Assembly: GCA_050247135.1 (NCBI GenBank)
Contig: JBFWUT010000038.1
Span: 1 to 26,768, forward strand
Reading direction: 5' to 3'
Source of the DNA: Berkiella sp050247135
GTDB lineage: Bacteria; Pseudomonadota; Gammaproteobacteria; Berkiellales; Berkiellaceae
Length of the DNA stretch: 26,768 nt
Shown piece by piece: positions 15,258 to 22,063 of the stretch. Positions within the stretch are counted from its first letter, which is position 1, and each line of letters opens with the position of its first letter. The translations under genes were made by a program, and so were the position numbers. Under the pieces are notes generated by a model. That model saw only the letters and a list, made by a program, of their open reading frames with translations. It did no database searches and was not told the DNA's origin.

Positions 15258-16268
15258 ATGAATATGTTCAATAACCAAGGCGTAGTTAACGCTTCAAGTT
15301 TAAAAGATGCGCTACAGACTCTAGTTAAGTATGCAGCCATTTTGGAAGAGAATACTCCTTCCAACCAAGGTCTAGCTGGTCAACCAGCTTTGAGTGATGA
15401 CAAGCGTGATGAGCTAATCTCCCGCGCCATTATGACTCAAGACGGAAAAATTGCTCTAGCTCAAGCTATGGCAAACCCAATCCGTAGAAACTTAGACTAC
15501 CACGGAATTGCTCGTCGTGCTCTAGTTGTAGATCCTCTACCACAAGGCGCAATGCCAACCTACGATCGTGATATCGACGTAGCAGCTGTTGTTATTTCTA
15601 GCAACGGTACTGGTCCAGAGTCCCGTGTCTTCGGTGACCGTGTAGTTGTTCCAGAATTCGAAATCTACGCTAACCCAACGGTTCGTATCGCTGAAGTTAA
15701 GCGTCGTAGATTTAACGTAATTGACCGTGCTGTTCAGAAGGCTCGTCAAGAGATCATGGCTCAAGAAGACGCCAACGTTTTCGCCGCTCTTGATCAAGCA
15801 GCTTCTGTTGAAAACACTCTAACCGACATCGCTGATGCAGGTCTTCTAAAGAGAGACTTAGTTGAAATCAAGCAACAGATTGATCGTTGGGACTTAGTAA
15901 CCACTAAGTACTTCATGAACATTGTTGAATTCACCGATATCCTAAAGTGGGGTTCTGGTGGTGGACAAGGTGTTGGCGGAGGCGACTTCGATCCAGTAAC
16001 CATGCGTGAAGTTCTACAAACTGGTCTATACGCTCACATCTGGGGTACTGACATTATGGTATCCAAGATCGTTCCACCAGGAACCATCTACGGTGTTGCA
16101 GATCCAGAGTTCGTTGGTGTTATGCCAATCCGTCAAGACATTGAAGTTCTTCCAGCAGACGAGCCAAAGCAACTAAAGCTTGGTTGGGTAGTTTCCGAGA
16201 TCATCGGTATCGCTATCGTAAATCCAAGAGGCGTTGCAGCAGGTCGCAAATCAGTAGTTGTTCAATAA
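15258..16268 (+). CDS. major capsid protein, HK97 fold
   Basis: ATG at 15258 follows TTGGAG (15245-15250). The 336-residue product matches the layout of HK97-fold major capsid proteins of large myoviruses. It has a helical N-terminal arm (residues ~14-80, possibly trimmed by the prohead protease) and the segment ANPIRRNLDYHGIARRALVV. A VVPEFEIYANPTVRIAEVK E-loop/strand region follows. A long helix starts at FNVIDRAVQKARQEIM, and the P-domain strands end ...LGWVVSEIIGIAIVNPRG. A Gly-rich loop (GSGGGQGVGGGDF) is a likely surface insertion. Codon use is strongly biased and the gene has its own leader and a 14-bp-stem terminator, fitting the most abundant virion protein. The motif layout is convincing even without a database search. 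Confidence 0.9.
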   Translation: MNMFNNQGVVNASSLKDALQTLVKYAAILEENTPSNQGLAGQPALSDDKRDELISRAIMTQDGKIALAQAMANPIRRNLDYHGIARRALVVDPLPQGAMPTYDRDIDVAAVVISSNGTGPESRVFGDRVVVPEFEIYANPTVRIAEVKRRRFNVIDRAVQKARQEIMAQEDANVFAALDQAASVENTLTDIADAGLLKRDLVEIKQQIDRWDLVTTKYFMNIVEFTDILKWGSGGGQGVGGGDFDPVTMREVLQTGLYAHIWGTDIMVSKIVPPGTIYGVADPEFVGVMPIRQDIEVLPADEPKQLKLGWVVSEIIGIAIVNPRGVAAGRKSVVVQ

Positions 16269-16272
16269 TCAA

Positions 16273-17091
16273 CTAAATAACTGAAAGTTCCGAAACGGAT
16301 TCTAGTTTACTAGAATCCGTTTCTTTTTGTATTAAATGTGCAGAAACTCTTTTGATCCAAGTTATAAACTCTTCTAAAGTTCTATGCATTTTGGCGTAAT
16401 TGCACCATTTGCAGCATGGTACTACATTATCTAAATCGTGCACTTTATTACTATCTATACGATCAAGCCCATTATAATAGAAATCGCCGTCCTCGATATT
16501 TGGCAATAAAGTATTACCGCCCTTTTTATAACTATTTTTAATATTAGATTTTTGAGAAGAAAGACCGCAATAAAAACACGGCTGTTGAGATAACTCTAAA
16601 AATTTCTCAAAAGAAAGATCTCCATCATTATAAGAATGGCTAAATACTGCTTTTGCTGATCTTATTCTAGGATTAGTAGATAATTTTTTTCTAGCTTCTT
16701 CTACAATCTTCTCATTGCGCATGCAGCCGCAAGACGTGGTATGACCATTTGATAAATTGGCGGCAACAACAATATTTTCTTTACCACAATCACATAGGCA
16801 TTTCCAGTAAACGCCGCTCCCTTTCTTTCGATATGCCTCTTCAAGTGCAATAAGTCTACCAAATCGCTGCCCCTTAAGGTTATTTATTCTGTTTGAATTT
16901 ACTTCAATAGTTAGGCAGCCACAACTATTAGATTTTCCCATTCTGAGGGCGTTAGATGATACTAATCTTTCAGTGCCGCAATTGCATTTGCAAAAATATT
17001 GACGATGTCCACTTTCAGTTCTAGTAGAATCTAGTTGAAGAACGGTCCATCTACCAAAATTTTGTCCAACTAAATCAATAGGTTTGCCCAT
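16273..17091 (-). CDS. HNH-type homing endonuclease with two zinc-ribbon repeats
   Basis: The ATG is at 17089-17091 on the minus strand, with TTGGAGAT read on that strand (GGAG complement at 17103-17106). The 272-residue product has two repeats of a DNA-binding zinc ribbon, at about 9-60 (GQNFGRWTVL, CKCNCG, SCGCL) and 74-123 (GQRFGRLIAL, CLCDCG, SCGCM). A nuclease domain follows: CFYCG (172-175 plus Gly), GLDRIDSNK (208-216), and NVVPCCKWCNYAKMH (222-236). This is the HNH variant with DRID in place of the first His and a zinc-binding Cys set. Such enzymes promote copying of their own gene. It is oriented against the capsid gene, and its C-terminal ~17 residues overlap the capsid terminator, as expected of a gene inserted beside a conserved target. 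Confidence 0.85.
   Translation of the reverse strand: MGKPIDLVGQNFGRWTVLQLDSTRTESGHRQYFCKCNCGTERLVSSNALRMGKSNSCGCLTIEVNSNRINNLKGQRFGRLIALEEAYRKKGSGVYWKCLCDCGKENIVVAANLSNGHTTSCGCMRNEKIVEEARKKLSTNPRIRSAKAVFSHSYNDGDLSFEKFLELSQQPCFYCGLSSQKSNIKNSYKKGGNTLLPNIEDGDFYYNGLDRIDSNKVHDLDNVVPCCKWCNYAKMHRTLEEFITWIKRVSAHLIQKETDSSKLESVSELSVI
16292..16329 (+). terminator. strong terminator of the capsid gene
   Basis: GAAACGGATTCTAG (16292-16305) and its exact complement (16310-16323) form a 14-bp stem with loop TTTA, followed by TTTTTG. On the other strand the same bases encode the last codons of the HNH gene. Confidence 0.93.
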
Positions 17092-17157
17092 ACAATAAAT
17101 ATCTCCAATAATTATAAAGTTCGTCGTTTAATCAACTGACTAATTAATTAAGTTTAG

Positions 17158-17195
17158 AATGCCTCCTAGATTACTCTAGGAGGCATTTTTATTTC
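17158..17195 (+). terminator. terminator hairpin between the HNH and cca genes
   Basis: AATGCCTCCTAGA (17158-17170) pairs perfectly with 17175-17187 around loop TTAC, followed by TTTATTTCT on the plus strand. It points with the plus strand although no plus-strand gene ends here. On the minus strand it lies just past the cca stop and might also end that transcript, but the bases after it on that strand are not U-rich. Confidence 0.8.
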
Positions 17196-18445
17196 TAGTT
17201 AAAGCTAACTGGAACGCCAGCAGCAAAACTTAACAAATACGCTTCATTATTGTTCTTAGGATCTTTTAGAATCTCCAAATAACATTCATTTAGAATGTAT
17301 TTAATTTGAGGTCCCGGCTTGATTCCCATTAACAACAAATCATCTCCGTTAATCTTCATCTCTTTACGAGGTAGAATAACTACAGATTTATACTTGGCTA
17401 GATGAGCCCTAGAACCTAATCCAATGGCTTCAGTCAATAGTATAAATTGCTCCAAAGCCTCTTCCCAGGGGACAGGGCTATGGTTGATGAGTGCCGCCAT
17501 AAAGCCTTTATAAGCGGCAACTGATTGTACTTCGGCGTATTTATCTAACAATTCAAGAAGAAATGAAATTTTCTTTAGTTCATTATTAGAAAATTTCAAA
17601 TCTCTTAGTTCTTTAATAACTGTTTCTTTTGGAGTACAGTTTCCATAAAGAAATGCTACTTTGGTTTCTAATTCGGCTAAACATTTATCAATATCTACCA
17701 TAAATTCAGTAAATACTGGTTTGCTAGCCAAATACGGACAAACAATGGCTAAGGCTCCACTTTCTAATAGGATTCTGAGCCCATAAGAAGGAAACGTAGT
17801 CATTAAAGTTTTGCAAAGCTCGTCTCGCAGACGTTCTTTGGACACCTTTTTCAAAGTATCAAGACTTTTAACCATACCTTGCCAGGTTGCATCGTCAACA
17901 CGATAGTTGAAACGAGCTGCAAATCTAGCTACTCGCATGATTCGTAATCCGTCCTCTTGAAATCGAGCTTCTGGAGTGCCGACAGCTTTGATTATTTGAT
18001 TTTGCAAGTCTTCTTGCCCACCAAATGGATCTACAATGCGCCCACTTAATGGATCATAAGCAATTGCATTAATGGTTAAATCGCGTCGAGCTAAATCTTC
18101 TTCTACATTCATAACAAAGAAGACTTCTTCAGGTCTACGACCATCAGTATATTCTCCTTCAATTCTAAATGTAGTTACTTCGAAATGATTTTCAACGCCT
18201 TCACCCATGGCAACTGTAACCGTACCATGTTGCAACCCTGTTGGGTAGTTTTTAGGAAACAATTGCATAATCGTTTGGGGATTTGCATTGGTTGTAATAT
18301 CCCAATCTTTGGGTTTAACGCCCAAGAGCAAATCTCGTACGCAACCGCCCACAATATAGGCTTCATAGCCCGCTTCGTGGATAATTCGACAGACCTCAAT
18401 AGCTTGAGGATTTATGTATTGTTGAAATAGAGGAAGGTTTTCCAT
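17195..18445 (-). CDS. cca: CCA tRNA nucleotidyltransferase
   Basis: This enzyme adds or repairs the 3' CCA end of tRNAs, using CTP and ATP without a template. The 416-residue product is a class II (bacterial-type) nucleotidyltransferase: GGCVRDLLLG (33-42) binds the triphosphate, and the catalytic metal aspartates are in KDWDI (Asp47, Asp49). ARRDLTINAI (119-128) discriminates ribose, and EDGLRIMRVARFAARF (164-179) holds the EDxxR nucleotide-selecting motif. The length fits the family. Strict CCA-adding cannot be told from A-adding or poly(A) activity by eye. The ATG (18443-18445) has no clear Shine-Dalgarno. The gene is on the minus strand amid plus-strand virion genes. CCA enzymes are known in some huge phages, which often also encode tRNAs; none is seen here. 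Confidence 0.93.
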   Translation of the reverse strand: MENLPLFQQYINPQAIEVCRIIHEAGYEAYIVGGCVRDLLLGVKPKDWDITTNANPQTIMQLFPKNYPTGLQHGTVTVAMGEGVENHFEVTTFRIEGEYTDGRRPEEVFFVMNVEEDLARRDLTINAIAYDPLSGRIVDPFGGQEDLQNQIIKAVGTPEARFQEDGLRIMRVARFAARFNYRVDDATWQGMVKSLDTLKKVSKERLRDELCKTLMTTFPSYGLRILLESGALAIVCPYLASKPVFTEFMVDIDKCLAELETKVAFLYGNCTPKETVIKELRDLKFSNNELKKISFLLELLDKYAEVQSVAAYKGFMAALINHSPVPWEEALEQFILLTEAIGLGSRAHLAKYKSVVILPRKEMKINGDDLLLMGIKPGPQIKYILNECYLEILKDPKNNNEAYLLSFAAGVPVSFN

Positions 18446-18523
18446 GCGCCCAACGTAAATCTTTAAAATTAGGTGTCAATCCCGCGTAGTAATATTCTGG
18501 TAAGTTAATAATAAGACATAATA
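18446..18523. promoter_or_regulatory. divergent promoter region between cca and the 18524 gene
   Basis: These 78 bases separate two divergent starts, so promoters for both directions are expected here. On the plus strand TCTGGTAA followed by TAATAATAA (18495-18516) resembles the context of the capsid promoter-like box. On the minus strand a TTGACA (complement at 18472-18477) has no good partner at the usual spacing. Confidence 0.35.
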
Positions 18524-19258
18524 ATGGAGTTCTTTGCAAAAGTGGCAGGCATGAAACTAGACGACTACACCGAACTATACAACTTGATTTCTAGTGGCAC
18601 CGAAGATATGTCAACTAGAAAAATATCTATGAGATTAAGAAAAGTTGGTATTGATTCAATTATATCGGGTCGAGGCTTTACTAAAGTAGCTTTTGATACC
18701 CGTCGCATTGATCAAGAAACAGAAATTAATCCACGTCGTGGTTTACAAAACTATAACCGCAGTGAAGCCTTCTTATCTGAAGCATTAGGTCAAAAATTAA
18801 AGAACTTTGCTAAGGTTAGAAATGTTTTAATTGGACTTAAAGATGTGTATGGCAAAGAACGTGAGTGGCAAGATAGTAATGCTCGTGTTTTGCTAGCTAC
18901 CATCGACAATGGTTTGAGAACTCATTTAAAAGATGGTGATTATACAGAAGCACAACCAGGTGTTGGTAGCTTGGATTATATTGAAGAGCTAATGCATGTT
19001 CGATACAGATTAGGTTTCGATGAAATCTCTAAAATGGCTGAAGAAGATTTGAAAAGAGCTATCTTAGCAAAAGATGAAGAATTAGTTCGTAAAGATGTTA
19101 ATAAAGCCTTAGAGATTAGCAAAGGTGATGTAGCAACTCAAAGCTACGATACATTATTAGAAAAATTGTTTGGCGGTATTAGAGCAACCAAAGATAATCC
19201 AGAAGTAGAAAGAACTGTCACTATTACAATTAAAGATAAATTTGTGGAGCAGAAGTAA
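18524..19258 (+). CDS. probable head-tail connector or neck protein
   Basis: ATG at 18524 lacks a strong Shine-Dalgarno, but the frame is clean and ends in a TAATG overlap with the next gene. The 244-residue product is mostly helical and charged, with a basic segment near 34-65 (MRLRKVG, FDTRRID) and a C-terminal short strand segment (ERTVTITIKDKF). There is no signal peptide, membrane segment or catalytic motif. It is the first gene of the plus-strand tail-side series and coupled to a beta-domain protein, so a neck, connector or tail-completion role is reasonable but inferred from position only. Confidence 0.65.
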   Translation: MEFFAKVAGMKLDDYTELYNLISSGTEDMSTRKISMRLRKVGIDSIISGRGFTKVAFDTRRIDQETEINPRRGLQNYNRSEAFLSEALGQKLKNFAKVRNVLIGLKDVYGKEREWQDSNARVLLATIDNGLRTHLKDGDYTEAQPGVGSLDYIEELMHVRYRLGFDEISKMAEEDLKRAILAKDEELVRKDVNKALEISKGDVATQSYDTLLEKLFGGIRATKDNPEVERTVTITIKDKFVEQK

Positions 19259-19911
19259 TGAGCGGCATGGACGAGTTTGCACCGTTTCAAAAACGATGTG
19301 CTTCATTTGTAGTTAGAAACATCACGAGCGATAGGCAAAAAACAATAAAAATTTTTCACTATCCAATACCATATCAACAAACCAGAGATTTACTAGCTAT
19401 TCCTGGAGTTGCTGAAAATGATATTCGCGCATCTTTATTAAAAGGCGAAATTCAACATAAGTTTTTAGCTGGAGACATTGAATTGGTGCATAGTGATATT
19501 GACCTGCTACAGTTTAATGTTTGTGAAAAAGAATGGTTAGCTAGTTTAGGATTTAATGTTGGTTTAGAAATTGATTGTGAGCAAATCAGTGACGAAGCCT
19601 TGGCATGCATTGATGGGTATGTTAGTGGTGGTAGCGTGAACTATAGATTCCGAGAAGAGATACCTTTAATTGGATTAAAGAATAATTCAAATAGAATTTT
19701 CTATACTCCTGACAAATTTATTAATGGATCATACTTTGGCAATACTTTTCATATTGAAATTAAGCATGACGGAAAGGCATTGTATGAAAACATCGATTAC
19801 ACAATTGGCGAATCTGGAGGACCTGGCACTGGATATGATACCATCAACTTAATAAAGTTTTCTCCAACAGTAAAGAGTACTTTATTCGCATGGTATGCTG
19901 TTAAGGTTTAA
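19258..19911 (+). CDS. virion protein with C-terminal beta domain
   Basis: The ATG overlaps the previous stop by one base (TAATG), so it is probably translated by coupling. The 217-residue product has a mixed N-terminal half beginning FAPFQKRCASFVVRNITSDR. The C-terminal domain has the order EEIPLIGLKNNSNRIFYTP, IEIKHDGKALYENIDYTI, INLIKFSP and a final FAWYAVKV. This follows a pattern common in phage neck, fibre and baseplate proteins: an E-x-P-x-G-x-x-N opening, then a strand ending in an 'x-DYT' turn, then a final Y-strand. It probably joins the tail or fibre assembly. The exact role is not determinable. Confidence 0.65.
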   Translation: MSGMDEFAPFQKRCASFVVRNITSDRQKTIKIFHYPIPYQQTRDLLAIPGVAENDIRASLLKGEIQHKFLAGDIELVHSDIDLLQFNVCEKEWLASLGFNVGLEIDCEQISDEALACIDGYVSGGSVNYRFREEIPLIGLKNNSNRIFYTPDKFINGSYFGNTFHIEIKHDGKALYENIDYTIGESGGPGTGYDTINLIKFSPTVKSTLFAWYAVKV

Positions 19912-19944
19912 TGTAAGCGTACCTAAACGAAAGTAGAGATTATA

Positions 19945-21273
19945 ATGGGCGCTACACGTGATAACCTATTACAACAACAAATAGACATAAGTGGTTCTAC
20001 TAATCCGTCGCAATCACTAATTCTTAGTGAAGAGAAAGATGGTTACGGTGCTCGTATTCCTGGTCAAGATGGTTATGTCGCATCTATTTTATCTAAAACG
20101 GGAGATCAGGTAACTCTTATTGGTTTGACTGGCATGGTTGCTGATTCTGCCGGTCGTTTTCTTACTGTTACAGGTGCCGCGAGCGCCGGTAACAATGGCA
20201 CTTTTGAAATTATTACGTATCTTTCATCTTCATCTGTTGTTATTATAAATGCAGTGGGTATTGCACCAGATGCTAACAATGGATCTTTAACATGGATTGA
20301 GCGCAATTCATACATGTTGGAAGATGACATTAATTATATTCGTACTGATCGAAAAGAAATTAAAGGTACATCTAATTGGTATGATACGCCTCCGCCATAC
20401 ACACGTCCAGATGATACGGGAACCAATGTTCCAATCAATCTTACTAACATTTCTGGAAAAACTACAGATGCGGTAGCTTATCCTGGTAGTCGTGAATTTT
20501 TTGGTGCAGGAGTTATTGCTGGACAAACAAAAGTTACCATTACGAGTGTAGGTAATCTAAAACATACTGATTCAATAAATACGTTGGGCATCCCCTGTTT
20601 TGATGTGGCTCCTTTTGTTGGTGATTTTAGAACGTGCTTTGTTAAAATACTAGATGCTACTACTAGTGGAACTGAATTCACAGTTTTGAGCGGACCACAT
20701 GCAGGAGAAAGAATTTTTGGAGTAACTAATAATGGTTCATCAGTTTCTCCAGATTCGGTAGAAGTATTATTTTATTCATGTCCGATGGCGGCAGACATTT
20801 CTACTAGCTCTACACCATATACATGGGAAGTTGGTCAAACAAATTCAATCAATTTAGTATACGCTTACAATCAGCGTATGGATGGATTTGACTTTAATAT
20901 TTTCAGATTTGATTTGACGATTCCAAGTGGAACTTCATCTGGAGGTGGTTTTCTTACTCCAACAGATCATCAAACTTTACGCCAACTAATTCATTTCATG
21001 AACGAAGGTCCAGCTAATGGATTTTTAACGGGGGCATATAAAGAAATTTTGCCGGTCGCTAACCCATTTCCAACATCAATTATTTGGTGGGAATCATCAG
21101 CCAAATTAAAAAAGATAGTAGAAAAAACATACATCTACAATCCTAATAAAACTCCAGCCACAATATCATGGGCAATGTATGCTGTTGATGGAATTACTGT
21201 TATAGCTACTGTATCAGATGCAATTACGTATTCTGGTGTGTTCGAAACCTCTAGACTAAGGACTATTAGCTAA
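19945..21273 (+). CDS. baseplate or fibre-attachment-like virion protein
   Basis: ATG at 19945 lies behind a weak GTAGAGA (19932-19938). The 442-residue product is beta-rich. Two DGY motifs occur early (EEKDGYGARI and GQDGYVASI), as in the fibre-like proteins downstream. The C-terminal part has a conserved-looking block: FLTPTDHQTLRQLIHFM, then NEGPANGFLTGAYKEILP, FPTSIIWW and KKIVEKTYIYNPNKTPATI. I have the impression of similar blocks in structural proteins of uncultured large phages but cannot name a family. It is the first of four consecutive DGY-containing genes. The stop overlaps the next start (TAATG, 21271-21275). Confidence 0.65.
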   Translation: MGATRDNLLQQQIDISGSTNPSQSLILSEEKDGYGARIPGQDGYVASILSKTGDQVTLIGLTGMVADSAGRFLTVTGAASAGNNGTFEIITYLSSSSVVIINAVGIAPDANNGSLTWIERNSYMLEDDINYIRTDRKEIKGTSNWYDTPPPYTRPDDTGTNVPINLTNISGKTTDAVAYPGSREFFGAGVIAGQTKVTITSVGNLKHTDSINTLGIPCFDVAPFVGDFRTCFVKILDATTSGTEFTVLSGPHAGERIFGVTNNGSSVSPDSVEVLFYSCPMAADISTSSTPYTWEVGQTNSINLVYAYNQRMDGFDFNIFRFDLTIPSGTSSGGGFLTPTDHQTLRQLIHFMNEGPANGFLTGAYKEILPVANPFPTSIIWWESSAKLKKIVEKTYIYNPNKTPATISWAMYAVDGITVIATVSDAITYSGVFETSRLRTIS

Positions 21274-21980
21274 TGAGTTACGATTCTCCAGCAGTTATTA
21301 TCTTTGGAACGGATGGATATGAAGTATCCGTAAGGGATAATACTATCCTAGAGAATAATGTAAATGCTGATGGTTATATTAGAGGTTTATTAATCGCTGG
21401 CAGTGATGGTTATAAAACTCATCATATTAAAACAGATGGTTATGGTGTTCTAGAAAGTATTTCTCATGAAAGAGCTACTTTTAATGCTATCAGTCAGAAT
21501 ATAGCTACCGGTTCTAATAAATCTATGTTCTCTATTGCTAATACTTCTAATAGAAAAATTAGAATAGAAGAAATATATTTAGTTAATGCAAAAACTACAG
21601 CGGTAACAGGAATTTCTGGTACATTTGAAGTGCGCAGAATAACAGGACATTCTGCTGGAACGCTAGTTACTAATGTAGAGACATATGAAACAGGGGATGT
21701 ACTTGATTCTGGGGTAACAGTACGAACGGGCGCTACTGTCTCTGGTGAATCGGCAAATATATTATGGAAATCAGTATTTAGTACTGATGAACATGGTATT
21801 GCAGGAAATGATGTCTCTTCTGATGAGCATATTTTTCAAACCATGTTTCCAATTTTTGTAAAAAAGACACAGAATGCAAAAACAATTACTTTGAAAGCAA
21901 ATGAAGGGCTTACAATTAAGTTCATTCAGAACTCAACTGTTGGTAGTTTTGATATATTTTGTGTTTTTACACAAGAATAA
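21273..21980 (+). CDS. short fibre-like protein sharing a C-terminal domain with the next gene
   Basis: Translationally coupled to the gene before (TAATG). The 235-residue product begins with four DGY motifs in about 60 residues (GTDGYEVSV, NADGYIRGL, GSDGYKTHH, KTDGYGVLE). From about residue 66 there is a C-terminal domain of about 170 residues that is clearly paralogous to the end of the 22064 product. Shared points include NKSM-SI, KTTAVTGISGTFEVRRIT, VTVRTGATVSGE, FSTDEHG, HIFQTM-PIF, NEGLTIKF and the final CVFTQE. The two genes thus carry the same end domain on different shafts. A receptor-binding, trimerisation or virion-attachment role is likely for that domain; which one is unknown. 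Confidence 0.75.
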   Translation: MSYDSPAVIIFGTDGYEVSVRDNTILENNVNADGYIRGLLIAGSDGYKTHHIKTDGYGVLESISHERATFNAISQNIATGSNKSMFSIANTSNRKIRIEEIYLVNAKTTAVTGISGTFEVRRITGHSAGTLVTNVETYETGDVLDSGVTVRTGATVSGESANILWKSVFSTDEHGIAGNDVSSDEHIFQTMFPIFVKKTQNAKTITLKANEGLTIKFIQNSTVGSFDIFCVFTQE

Positions 21981-22063
21981 CCATGGCAATAATATAATAT
22001 TAATTTAGCTACCCAGCTTTATAGCGTGTAAGTAGTTCAAACTGGGATTTAAAGGGAAAACCT

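Noticed and set aside
17092..17194. tRNA gene beside cca
   Set aside because: The stretch forms only a single terminator hairpin; no cloverleaf arms are visible.
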